A stretch of DNA of 64,000 nt, from NCBI GenBank assembly GCA_964554875.1, contig CAZKQJ010000002.1, positions 1 to 64,000 of the forward strand, read 5' to 3'. Made by a program: the position numbers and the translations under genes. This document shows positions 51,630 to 60,097 of this stretch, piece after piece. Source of the stretch: Marispirochaeta sp964554875. GTDB lineage: Bacteria; Spirochaetota; Spirochaetia; JC444; Marispirochaetaceae. A model generated the notes under the pieces. That model did no database searches. It saw only the letters and a program-made list of their open reading frames with translations, and had not been told where the DNA came from. Every line of letters begins with the position of its first letter. Within the stretch, counting starts at the first letter, position 1.

Positions 51630-52067
51630 TCAGCCGAGTTTTCCGGACAGAATCCGGGCCGCCATTCCCATGTCGACGGAATCTCCCAGGGCCTTGAGCC
51701 TGCCCATGAGTTTTCCCTGGTTCTTTTTAATCCGTTCCTCTTCCGGTATTTCCGCGATGATCCTGTCGATTGCGGCGCCCAGCTCCTCTTCGTTCATCAT
51801 AGGCGGAAGGTATTCCCGCATTATGGCGATTTCGGCTTCCTGGCTGCTGGTATCTCCATTGTTTGCCTGCACCAGTTCAACGGTCTTTTCCATGGCCTTG
51901 ATCTGCTTCTTGACTGCAGCGGTAAAATCGGCTTCCGTGGCTTCACGGTTCTGGTCTTTTGCTGCCTTCTTGGCGGTGTCGAGGATCAACCCGAGTACAT
52001 CGGCCCGTTTTGGATCGCCTTTTCGCATGAGCATCCGCTGTTTCTGGTATTCCTGGATAGTCGGCAT
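51630..52067 (-). CDS. yqeY: GatB/YqeY domain protein
   Basis: The 145-residue protein has the YqeY fold (helical, with NNGDTSSQEAEIAIMREYLPPMM and the C-terminal KLMGRLKALGDSVDMGMAARILSGKL). YqeY resembles the tail domain of the amidotransferase GatB and may bind tRNA-like RNA. Lone gene, no other GatCAB gene nearby. Confidence 0.92.
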   Translation of the reverse strand: MPTIQEYQKQRMLMRKGDPKRADVLGLILDTAKKAAKDQNREATEADFTAAVKKQIKAMEKTVELVQANNGDTSSQEAEIAIMREYLPPMMNEEELGAAIDRIIAEIPEEERIKKNQGKLMGRLKALGDSVDMGMAARILSGKLG

Positions 52068-52138
52068 CTTTTTACCTCCGATACTGGGGTATTATTCACG
52101 ATTTACGGATATCTGTGAAGGCGGGCGATGAGGGGGTT

Positions 52139-52175
52139 AAAAAAAGGCAGAGGTTTCCCGGGGGAATCCTCTGCC
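52139..52175 (-). terminator. intrinsic terminator after tctA
   Basis: On the minus strand GGCAGAGG and CCTCTGCC pair (8 bp, loop of about 14) and a run of seven Ts follows at 52139-52145. It ends the tctBA transcript 26 bases past the tctA stop. Confidence 0.92.
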
Positions 52176-52200
52176 CTTCAATAATAAGGGTTCGGAGCCG

Positions 52201-53727
52201 TTATTTCTGCAACTCCTGGGCAGCTTCTTCTATTCGCTGCCTGGCCCGGCGCTGCTCATTGTAAATCGACAGGGCAATGGAAATTACGGTAATTCCCAGA
52301 AAGATCGCCGCTATGGGTCGTGTCAGGAAAGGAGTAAAATCTCCCTTTGACAGCATCAATCCCCGGCGCAGGTTTGTCTCCGCAATGGGGCCGAGTATGA
52401 AACCCAGAATGACCGGCGGCAGGGGAAATCCCGTTTTCAGGAGTCCGTATCCCAGCAGGCCGAAGAATACCAGGGACCACACATCAAAGACCCGGTTGTT
52501 CAAGCCGTAGGCCCCTACAACACAGAGAGCCATGATTACCGGAAGCAAATAGTATTTGGGGATGTCAAGGAGACGTACGAAGATACGCATGCCGTAGAAC
52601 TCCATTGCCAGCATGATTATGTTGGCGATGAAGAGGGCGACGAAAATACCGTAGACTACGTTGCCGCTGGTGACAAACAGCATGGGTCCCGGGGCGAGCC
52701 CGTGGATCATCAGTCCTCCCAGGAGCATTGCGGTTACCGTGTCGCCGGGAATACCCAGGGTAATGAGGGGAATCAGCGCTCCTCCCACGGCGGCGTTATT
52801 GGCGGATTCGGAGGCTACCACACCGTCCAGGACACCGGTCCCGAACTTTTCCGGATGCTTCGAAGCTTTCTTGGCGGAGATATAGGCAATAATATTTGCG
52901 GTTCCTCCACCGATGCCCGGCAGAATACCGATTCCGGTACCAATCAGGCTTGAACGGAAAAAGTTTTTCGTCTGTCCCAGGAACTCCTTCATGGAGAGGC
53001 CGAAGCCCTTTACCTTGTACTTTTGAATTACCTTCATGTCCGGATTTATGGCGGCCTCGGCGGTTTTCAGGATTTCGGAGATCGCGAAGAGCCCGATGAG
53101 GACAGGCAGCAGGTTAAACCCGCCGGACAGCTCGTACATCCCGAAGGTAAAACGGGGAAATGCATCGATGGGAGCTACGCCTACAGTGGCCAGCAGTACG
53201 CCTACCATGCCGCTCAGGAGTCCCTTGATGAGGGATCCGGCGCTAACCGTTGCGATCATGGTAAGGGAGAAGATGGCAATGGCAAAGTATTCGAAGGGAC
53301 CGAATCGCAGGGCAAAGCGGGCCAGGGGCGGAGAGACGAAGGTCAGTATAATGATACTGAAAAGACCTCCCAGGAAGGAGTAGAGCATTCCTGCTCCCAG
53401 AGCTTTTCCCGCAAGACCCTTCTGTGCCATGGGCGCACCGTCAAAGGTGGTCGATATGGAAGATGGAGTCCCCGGAATGTTGATAAGAATAGCGGAAATC
53501 AGTCCTCCCGAAACGCCTCCGATGTAGAGCCCCACCAGCAGGGACATCCCGGAAATCGGAGTCATGCCGAAGGTGAGGGGCAGGCAGAGGGCGACCGCCA
53601 TGGTGGCGGTAAGGCCGGGAATCGCACCGAATATAATACCAGTGGCAACACCACCGATAATCAGCAACATAGGCTGCAGAGCGAAAACTTCGTTGAAACC
53701 GTTAAGAATCATAGTCAACATATACAA
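52201..53727 (-). CDS. tctA: tripartite tricarboxylate transporter large membrane subunit TctA
   Basis: The 508-residue protein is highly hydrophobic, about twelve membrane segments, with TctA-family stretches FGAIPGLTATMAVALCLPLTFGM and ANIIAYISAKKASKHPEKFGTGVLDGVVASESANNAAVGG. It forms the translocation channel for a carboxylate bound by TctC, using an ion gradient. The start is 7 bases after the tctB stop. Confidence 0.95.
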   Translation of the reverse strand: MYMLTMILNGFNEVFALQPMLLIIGGVATGIIFGAIPGLTATMAVALCLPLTFGMTPISGMSLLVGLYIGGVSGGLISAILINIPGTPSSISTTFDGAPMAQKGLAGKALGAGMLYSFLGGLFSIIILTFVSPPLARFALRFGPFEYFAIAIFSLTMIATVSAGSLIKGLLSGMVGVLLATVGVAPIDAFPRFTFGMYELSGGFNLLPVLIGLFAISEILKTAEAAINPDMKVIQKYKVKGFGLSMKEFLGQTKNFFRSSLIGTGIGILPGIGGGTANIIAYISAKKASKHPEKFGTGVLDGVVASESANNAAVGGALIPLITLGIPGDTVTAMLLGGLMIHGLAPGPMLFVTSGNVVYGIFVALFIANIIMLAMEFYGMRIFVRLLDIPKYYLLPVIMALCVVGAYGLNNRVFDVWSLVFFGLLGYGLLKTGFPLPPVILGFILGPIAETNLRRGLMLSKGDFTPFLTRPIAAIFLGITVISIALSIYNEQRRARQRIEEAAQELQK

Positions 53728-53733
53728 TCTCCT

Positions 53734-54258
53734 CTACCAGATCATTCCGGAAGGCAGCATAAGCCGGAACCAGTTGACGAAAAGGTAATTTATTCCCAGC
53801 GGGACAAGCACAGCGATCAGGATCAGCAGCCACCAGCGCCGCTTGTCCTTCGGGGTAAGTACCCAGAACTGGCAAAACAGGTAGAGTATGGTCATGAGGA
53901 CAAAACCGAAAGTCCAGATGAGGGATACGTAGAGAATAAGGAGCAGGATTGTTCCCAAAACCGCACGGTGATCAATCTGGTCGACAGGAGTGGTATCAGG
54001 GTCTTCGGTAACAGCTTCAACAGCCAGATCGTCCCCGACCTTTTCTGCTATTTTACGGCGTATAACAATATTCTGTATGATCAGAACAACACCCAGTACT
54101 GCCATTACGACAGCCACCAGGCGGGGGACAAATCGGGGACCTACCGAAATGTCCACCATCTCCCGTATGGAAAAGGACGCGATATACACCCCTATGGACA
54201 GCAGGATGAACATCAGTCCCAGGGCGGTGTCCCTGTTTTTTCTAAAGAAATCCAGCAT
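53734..54258 (-). CDS. tctB: tripartite tricarboxylate transporter small membrane subunit TctB
   Basis: The 174-residue protein has four membrane segments and the TctB pattern: an N-terminal segment FRKNRDTALGLMFILLSIGVYIAS and a C-terminal FGFVLMTILYLFCQFW with a charged loop between. It accompanies TctA. A sigma-54 promoter is 50 bases upstream. Confidence 0.9.
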   Translation of the reverse strand: MLDFFRKNRDTALGLMFILLSIGVYIASFSIREMVDISVGPRFVPRLVAVVMAVLGVVLIIQNIVIRRKIAEKVGDDLAVEAVTEDPDTTPVDQIDHRAVLGTILLLILYVSLIWTFGFVLMTILYLFCQFWVLTPKDKRRWWLLILIAVLVPLGINYLFVNWFRLMLPSGMIW

Positions 54259-54308
54259 TAAGCAAACCTCCTTGCAGTTGTCAATGGTAATGATTCGTTA
54301 TCAGAATA

Positions 54309-54324
54309 TGCAATATCCATGCCA
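54309..54324 (-). promoter_or_regulatory. sigma-54 (-24/-12) promoter for tctBA
   Basis: On the minus strand TGGCATGGATATTGCA matches the sigma-54 consensus in every defined base, with GG and GC at the right spacing. It lies in the 91-base gap between the PrpR-like activator gene and tctB, driving tctB and tctA. Confidence 0.85.
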
Positions 54325-54349
54325 ATGATTCAGGGTTAAAACAGGCGGT

Positions 54350-56356
54350 TCATATCTCAAGTCGTTGCATATGCCTCCACAGGGTAGTGCGGCTGACCCC
54401 CAGCATTCGTGCGGCCAGGGTCCGGTTGTTGGCACAAAGCTGGAGAACGGAGAGAATCTTTTCCCGTTCTGATTGCTCCTTATCCTGGGGACGCTGTGCC
54501 TGGTATCCTCTCGTTTCCGAAGGGACCATTGTCTCGGGATCGGGAGCAATCCTGTTTATTCCGGAAACATGGTCTCCCCCCAAAACGGCATGTACGCTTT
54601 CCGCAGCGATGGTACCCCTCTGATGCAGTACAACAAGCTGTTCGCATACCCCCATAAGTTGTCGCAGATTGCCGGGCCATGTGTATCCTGCAAGGGCCTG
54701 CTTGGCTTCTTCGGTAACCCGTACGTCGAAAAAACCGAATACCCGGGAGTACCATCGTATCCAATGTTCCACCATGAGGGGTATGTCGGTCTTACGTTCA
54801 TCCAGGGTTGGGAGGTGGAGGTGCAGTATGTGCAGACGGTAGTAGAGATCACTTCGGAACTGGCCGCTTTTTACAAGGCTCGCGAGATCGCGGTTTGCTG
54901 CGGCGATTATCCGGACATCGATGGGAATAACACGGTCGTGTCCCAGCCGCCTGATCTCTTTTTCCTGAACGACCCGCAGAAGGTGTCCCTGAAGCAGGGG
55001 AGGCATCTCGGAGATTTCGTCAAGAAAGATCGTACCCCGATGGGCCAGTTCAAAAAGGCCGGCTTTGCCCCCCTTCGCCGCCCCGGTAAAGGCTCCTTCG
55101 ACATATCCGAAGAGCTCGCTTTCCAGAAGGGATTCCGGCAGGGCGGCGCAGTTTACCGCGACAAAGGGACCGTCCCTGCGGGAGCTGTGGTTGTGTATGC
55201 TTTGGGCGAAAATCTCCTTTCCCGTACCGGTCTGCCCGGTGATGATGACGTTTGAATCCACCTGGCTGTACTGTTTCGCCATTCTGACTGCCGACTTGAT
55301 TGGCTGGCTTGTGCCCAGGATATTGTCGAAGGTGTGCCGTGCGACAAGGCCATGGGCATGCTGATGGACCCTCACCCGGCTTTCGAGGTGCTGGATATGG
55401 GTTTCGTCCTGAAAGGTTATTACGGTACCGATACGGTCTCCCAGTATGTAGACGGGACTCTTGCTTATCGCAAGCCGGGCTTTTCCCAGCTCGATGATTT
55501 CATCCTTCTGGACCTTGGAGTTGCTCAGGAACCCGGTAAATTGCGGACCGGGAATGATCTGGTCAATTCTTTTTCCCAGGGCCCGGTTTGCCTGAATACC
55601 TAGAATACGCGACGCGGCCATATTAAAGACATCAATCTTGTGTTCACTGTTCAGAAAGATTATGCCCTCATTCGTCTGGTTCAGTACCGTGGAGAGACTG
55701 TGCCGGCGTTCCCGTTCCTTGCGGTTTATGTAGGCGTACTTCTTTGCCTGGGTAATCGCGTGCCACATTGCCTCTCTGCTGGATTCCAGAAGAAGTGCTT
55801 CCATCCCCATGTTCCGGGCATAATCAATAGTCCGCACCCCGCCTATTACAACCCCAAAGCCGCTGTGGGCCAGATAATGTACGATTTTCTCGATCTGATT
55901 CCTGTCTTCACAGGTAAAAGCCCGGGCTTCAATTCCGCTTAAGGCTGATATTCTCTCAACGCCCATTACCATATTGGAGGACCCCACAACAGCGATTTTT
56001 CTTTCAGGAAAAAGACGCCGGGCTTCAACCATCCTGTCGAGGATATCCGTTGCCTCCACAGCAACCTCCACAACGGGAATATAGGTATTGCGCCCGGCGA
56101 GATCCGCGGCTGTAAAGCCCCGGGCAATGACCACATCGCAGTCCAGGTCTATGGATTTTATCTCCTCGGCTCCCGAGGCAACAAGGGTACTCAGGTCGTA
56201 TTTGTAAACTTCATAGGGGGCGCTGACATGCCTGGCATTATGTTCATGAAAGGTGTCTTCAAAACGTTCGGCAAAGGATTTGAAAGGGGCAATCAGGATA
56301 AGACTGACCGTCAGTTCGGCAGCGCCTTCTCGTTTGTCCCCCTGGGTTTTCCTCAT
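54350..56356 (-). CDS. sigma-54 activator with PrpR-like sensor domain
   Basis: The 668-residue protein has a PrpR_N-type ligand-sensing domain (about 15-190), a PAS domain (about 205-310), an AAA+ domain with Walker A GQTGTGKE, GAFTGA and FLDEISE, and a Fis-type HTH at the end (NNRTLAARMLGVSRTTLWRHM). It lacks a phosphorylation receiver, so it senses a small molecule, perhaps a carboxylate. ATG 56356 is chosen because GGAG lies just upstream and the longer form would code over regulatory repeats. It lies between its two probable targets, tctC (divergent) and tctBA (downstream). Confidence 0.9.
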   Translation of the reverse strand: MRKTQGDKREGAAELTVSLILIAPFKSFAERFEDTFHEHNARHVSAPYEVYKYDLSTLVASGAEEIKSIDLDCDVVIARGFTAADLAGRNTYIPVVEVAVEATDILDRMVEARRLFPERKIAVVGSSNMVMGVERISALSGIEARAFTCEDRNQIEKIVHYLAHSGFGVVIGGVRTIDYARNMGMEALLLESSREAMWHAITQAKKYAYINRKERERRHSLSTVLNQTNEGIIFLNSEHKIDVFNMAASRILGIQANRALGKRIDQIIPGPQFTGFLSNSKVQKDEIIELGKARLAISKSPVYILGDRIGTVITFQDETHIQHLESRVRVHQHAHGLVARHTFDNILGTSQPIKSAVRMAKQYSQVDSNVIITGQTGTGKEIFAQSIHNHSSRRDGPFVAVNCAALPESLLESELFGYVEGAFTGAAKGGKAGLFELAHRGTIFLDEISEMPPLLQGHLLRVVQEKEIRRLGHDRVIPIDVRIIAAANRDLASLVKSGQFRSDLYYRLHILHLHLPTLDERKTDIPLMVEHWIRWYSRVFGFFDVRVTEEAKQALAGYTWPGNLRQLMGVCEQLVVLHQRGTIAAESVHAVLGGDHVSGINRIAPDPETMVPSETRGYQAQRPQDKEQSEREKILSVLQLCANNRTLAARMLGVSRTTLWRHMQRLEI

Positions 56357-56374
56357 GCTGCTCCATTCCTTGAA

Positions 56375-56447
56375 TGTTTCATCAGTGTGTTTCAATGACT
56401 GTCCAGAGTGTAACATGATGTAACAGTAAGAAACAATCAGTGAAACA
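56375..56447. repeat. cluster of TGTTTCA/TGTAACA repeats, candidate activator sites
   Basis: Two TGTTTCA (56375-56381 and 56388-56394), two TGTAACA (56409-56415 and 56419-56425) and their inverted relatives GAAACA and TGAAACA (56430-56435 and 56441-56447) fill the gap between the activator and tctC. They lie 42-115 bases upstream of the -24 box, normal enhancer range for a sigma-54 activator, and are probably bound by the PrpR-like protein. Confidence 0.6.
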
Positions 56448-56488
56448 GAAATTTACGCTAAATATGCCTATTTCACCGGCAGAAGGAC

Positions 56489-56504
56489 TGGCATGATTCC
56501 TGCT
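56489..56504 (+). promoter_or_regulatory. sigma-54 (-24/-12) promoter for tctC
   Basis: TGGCATGATTCCTGCT matches the sigma-54 consensus, with GG and GC at the proper spacing; the only departure is C for T before TGC. The tctC start is 37 bases further. The same box is present with an exact match in front of tctBA. Confidence 0.78.
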
Positions 56505-56540
56505 GTTATTATTGTTATCATCACCATAAAGGGAGGTTTC

Positions 56541-57521
56541 ATGATGAAACGCTTGCTGATTGTTGTATTGGTAGCTGTAATGGTTGCCCCGTTTATTTTC
56601 GCCAATGGTGGGTCTGAAAAGGGGGGGCAGGCTGGCGCTAAGACAGCTGAATGGCCCACCAAACCCATCGAGGTAATCGTTCCCGCAGGTCCCGGCGGCG
56701 ACACCGATGTTAACTGTCGCATTCTGGCAAAATATCTTGAAAAAGAACTTGGACAGCCTGTAGTTGTAGTCAACGTCGGCGGAGCCGGCGGTTCCCTGGG
56801 CAGTCGAAGGGTTCTGGATGCCAGACCCGACGGCAACACCGTTCTTTTCTTCCATCCCGGACTTCTGCTGAACAAGCTTCTCGGTCTTGTTGACTACTCC
56901 TTCCAGGACTATAAACTCGGCGGACTTGCCGTTCTTGACGAAACCAATGCCTTCGTCGGAAGTGCAAAGGCTCCCTACAAGGACATGAGAGACATTACCG
57001 AGGCCTCCAGAAAGAATCCCGAGAGCATCTCCTTCGCTACAGAGGTTGGTTCCTTTACCCACCTTCATCTTCTGGCCTATCAGCAGGCTGCCGGTGTCAA
57101 ACTGAATATCGTAGACGTCGGTGGTGCAGCTGCCAAGACTGCCGCGCTTCTCGGTAACCAGATAGACATTATCGGTACCCAGTACGGTCTCGTATCCGAC
57201 TACATTAAAAGTGGTGATTTCCACGCCCTGGGCGTTATGTCCGAGAAGAGGAATCCTGCCTTCTCCGATGTTCCAACCTTCAAGGAAATGGGCTACGACG
57301 TCTCCTTCACCAAGTTCTTCTACTATGCCTTCCCCAAAGAGACTCCGGACAGCGTTATTAATACCTTCACCGCAGCCCTTAAAAATGTGGTCAACAATCC
57401 CGATTACGCAGCCGAGGCCAACAAGACCCTGCTGGTAACCGCAACGTATATGACCCCCAAAGATACCTTCGACTTCCTGAGCGAACAGGAAGCGATGTAC
57501 AAGTCCATCATGGGCAACTAG
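56541..57521 (+). CDS. tctC: tripartite tricarboxylate transporter substrate-binding protein TctC
   Basis: The 326-residue protein has a signal peptide (1-19, ending FA) then NGGSEKGGQ, and the TctC pattern: WPTKPIEVIVPAGPGGDTDVNCR, LGQPVVVVNVGGAGGSLGSRRVLDARPDGNT, and TFKEMGYDVSF. GGGAGG precedes ATG 56541; a second ATG follows immediately. It captures the carboxylate in the periplasm for TctAB. Ligand not determined. Confidence 0.93.
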   Translation: MMKRLLIVVLVAVMVAPFIFANGGSEKGGQAGAKTAEWPTKPIEVIVPAGPGGDTDVNCRILAKYLEKELGQPVVVVNVGGAGGSLGSRRVLDARPDGNTVLFFHPGLLLNKLLGLVDYSFQDYKLGGLAVLDETNAFVGSAKAPYKDMRDITEASRKNPESISFATEVGSFTHLHLLAYQQAAGVKLNIVDVGGAAAKTAALLGNQIDIIGTQYGLVSDYIKSGDFHALGVMSEKRNPAFSDVPTFKEMGYDVSFTKFFYYAFPKETPDSVINTFTAALKNVVNNPDYAAEANKTLLVTATYMTPKDTFDFLSEQEAMYKSIMGN

Positions 57522-57546
57522 GGTAAACAGGAAAGATGAGTTCAGT

Positions 57547-57578
57547 CCCCCGCTGCACCCTTCAGGATGCAGCAGGGG
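57547..57578. repeat. imperfect stem-loop at the convergent ends of tctC and ald
   Basis: GCTGCA/TGCAGC with outer CCCC/GGGG and one mismatch form a hairpin whose loop holds the ald stop codon. There is no T-run on either strand, so it is at best a weak transcription barrier. Confidence 0.35.
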
Positions 57579-58668
57579 CCGTATAGGCGATACCGAAGGT
57601 CTCGGCTACCTCCCGGTGGGTGCACCTGCCGTCGTGGGTGTTCAAGCCCCTGCGCAAAGGAGCTGATTCCGCGCAGGCTGCTTCCACCCCCTTGTCGGCC
57701 AGGAGCAGACCGTAGTTCAAAGTGGCATTTGTCAGAGCCAGGGTGGAGGTGCGCGCTACGGCACCAGGCATGTTGGCCACACAGTAGTGGATTACATTAT
57801 CCACAAGATAGACCGGATCGTCATGGTAGGTGGCCCTGGTTGTTTCAAAGCAGCCTCCCTGGTCGACGGCGACATCCACCAGCACAGCGCCTTTTTTCAT
57901 CAGCTTCAGGTGCTCCCTCCGAATCAGCCGCGGTGCTTTTGCTCCGGGAATCAAGACCGCGCCGATTATAACGTCACTCTCCCTGGCGACTTTCTCAATA
58001 TTCCGCTCACTGGACACGAGGGTCGTAATCTGCGTCTGGAATATATCGTCCATGTAGGCAAGACGGGCGGTGTTTATATCCAGGATCGTAACTTCCGCTC
58101 CCATGCCGACGGCGATTTTGCAGGCGTTCATGCCGACAACCCCTCCGCCGAGGATCGCCACCTTTCCGCGTTCGACTCCAGGGACCCCTCCCAGCAGAAC
58201 GCCCCGGCCGCCGAAGGTCTTTTCCAGGTACTTGGCCCCCTCCTGTACGCTCAGGCGTCCTGCTATCTCGCTCATGGGGGTAAGGCAGGGCAGGTGGCCG
58301 TCATCGGTCTGTATTGTTTCATAGGCGATGCCCTTTACCTTTGTTTCAAGCATCTCCCGGGTCAATTCCTCCGCCGCAGCCAGGTGCAGATAGGTATAGA
58401 GAATCAGATCGGCACGGAAAAACTTATACTCCTCCGGCAGAGGTTCCTTTACCTTGACCACCATATCGGCCGCCCAGGCTTCCGCGGCGGTGTTTACAAG
58501 TCTGGCTCCCGCTTCCGCGTATTCCTGGTCCTCGAATCCGGAACCTTCCCCGGCTCCTCTCTGCACCAGAACCTTGTGTCCTCGCCGGGTATAGGCGGAT
58601 ACGCAGTGGGGTGTAAGTCCCACCCGGTATTCCTGTTTTTTTATCTCCTTTGGACAGCCTAATATCAT
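57562..58668 (-). CDS. ald: alanine dehydrogenase
   Basis: The 368-residue protein has the NAD-binding GGGVVGMNACKIAVGMGAEVT, active-site residues in the EYRVGLTP and DVAVDQGGCFETTR segments, and the Ala/PNT N-domain (CPKEIKKQEYRVGLTP). It interconverts L-alanine and pyruvate with NAD and ammonia. Convergent with tctC, divergent from the dehydratase operon. No regulatory site is visible in the short gap. Confidence 0.95.
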   Translation of the reverse strand: MILGCPKEIKKQEYRVGLTPHCVSAYTRRGHKVLVQRGAGEGSGFEDQEYAEAGARLVNTAAEAWAADMVVKVKEPLPEEYKFFRADLILYTYLHLAAAEELTREMLETKVKGIAYETIQTDDGHLPCLTPMSEIAGRLSVQEGAKYLEKTFGGRGVLLGGVPGVERGKVAILGGGVVGMNACKIAVGMGAEVTILDINTARLAYMDDIFQTQITTLVSSERNIEKVARESDVIIGAVLIPGAKAPRLIRREHLKLMKKGAVLVDVAVDQGGCFETTRATYHDDPVYLVDNVIHYCVANMPGAVARTSTLALTNATLNYGLLLADKGVEAACAESAPLRRGLNTHDGRCTHREVAETFGIAYTAPAAS

Positions 58669-58822
58669 GGGTACCTCCCTGGGTTGACTACTCTTCTTTA
58701 TACCATAGGAGTCAGTAAAAAACCGCTGTTTTTCTGCAGGCAGTCATGACGCTATACTCCGGTTTTTCTGCTATACTATCGCCGGTACTTTAATAGGATA
58801 AGGATAAGATAAGGAGATTTCA

Positions 58823-60097
58823 GTGCACGCAGTAGAAAAGATGCTAGCCCGGGCGGCGGGGGTCGATTCCGTTACCCCCGGAGAGATCCTGAACTGCTCG
58901 GTCGATTTTATCGAACTCAACGATTTGTACCTTCAGGTGGTCCGTTCGTTTTACGAGATGGGAGGCACAAAGGTCTGGGACCCGACGAAGATATCCTTTG
59001 TATTTGACCATTATTCCCCGGCCCCGACGATCCGCACCGCCCAGATTCACAAGGAGATGCGGGATTTCGCCAGAGAACAGGGCCTTACCCATCACTTTGA
59101 TATCAACGCAGGGGTCTGTCATCAGGTTATGCCCGAGGCGGGGCTGATCCGGCCAGGCATGATCCTGGTGGCCACCGATTCCCATACAACCACCCACGGT
59201 GCCTTCGGCGCCTTCGGTACCGGCATCGGGGCAACCGACGCTGCCACGGTACTGATATCCGGGGAACTCTGGTTCCGTGTTCCGGAAGTAATAAAGATAG
59301 AGATTGCCGGCAAGCCCCGGAGCGGGATCTATGCCAAGGATGTGATTCTTCACATCATCGGAAAGCTCAAGGCCGATGCGGCGGTCTACCAGGCGGTGGA
59401 GTTCTGTGGTGAATACGTAGAAAGCCTGGGTGTATCGGAGCGGATGGCCATCTGCAATATGGCGGTGGAGATGGGGACCAAGACCGCCTGGATGAAGCCC
59501 AACCGGGTCGTACTGGATTACGTGGAAGAGCGTTTCGGCACCGATTACATCCTGGACGAGACCGATCCGGGCTATCAGTACGCCGCCGAACACTTCTTCG
59601 ATGTATCCTCTCTGGAGCCGCAGCTTGCCTGTCCCCACAGTGTGGACAACGTATTTTCGGTTTCAGAGGTTTCCCCGGTGAAGGTGGACCAGGCCTTTAT
59701 CGGCTCCTGTACCGGCGGACGTCTGGAGGACCTGGAGGCTGCGGCACAGGTGGTAAAGGGCAGGAAAATAGCCCCTGCCACGCGGATGGTCGTAATTCCA
59801 GCCTCCATGGAGGTATACAAAAAAGCCATGGAAAAGGGCTGTGTGCAGACCCTGATCGAGGCCGGTGCCACCTTCAATGCCCCCGGCTGCGGCCCCTGCC
59901 TGGGAACCCACGCAGGGATCCTGGCCAGGGGCGAGGTCTGCGTCTCCTCTACGAACAGAAATTTCCCGGGACGCATGGGAAGCCCGGAAGCGGATATCTA
60001 CCTTGCTTCCCCGGCCCTGGTGGCCGCTTCCGCCCTGGCGGGAAGCCTGTCGGACCCGAGACCATACCTCAGCAACCCGAAAGGAGCATCAGCATGA
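58823..60097 (+). CDS. leuC: 3-isopropylmalate dehydratase-type large subunit (aconitase family)
   Basis: The 424-residue protein has the aconitase-family HDH region (DSHTTTHGAFGAFGTGIGATDAA) and the three [4Fe-4S] cysteines: Cys in GSCTGGRLEDLEAA and the pair in CGPCLG. It is the bacterial/archaeal two-subunit form (HacA/LeuC type). By family it isomerises a 2-hydroxydicarboxylate (isopropylmalate, homocitrate, methylmalate or similar). The start is GTG 58823, with GGAG upstream. No other leucine genes are nearby, and a carboxylate transporter is close, so a catabolic role is possible. Confidence 0.9.
   Translation: MHAVEKMLARAAGVDSVTPGEILNCSVDFIELNDLYLQVVRSFYEMGGTKVWDPTKISFVFDHYSPAPTIRTAQIHKEMRDFAREQGLTHHFDINAGVCHQVMPEAGLIRPGMILVATDSHTTTHGAFGAFGTGIGATDAATVLISGELWFRVPEVIKIEIAGKPRSGIYAKDVILHIIGKLKADAAVYQAVEFCGEYVESLGVSERMAICNMAVEMGTKTAWMKPNRVVLDYVEERFGTDYILDETDPGYQYAAEHFFDVSSLEPQLACPHSVDNVFSVSEVSPVKVDQAFIGSCTGGRLEDLEAAAQVVKGRKIAPATRMVVIPASMEVYKKAMEKGCVQTLIEAGATFNAPGCGPCLGTHAGILARGEVCVSSTNRNFPGRMGSPEADIYLASPALVAASALAGSLSDPRPYLSNPKGASA

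Noticed and set aside
53023..54261. 412-codon plus-strand frame across tctA and tctB
   Set aside because: Low-complexity composition (Gly, Gln, Asp, His), no motif and fully antisense to two clear transporter genes.
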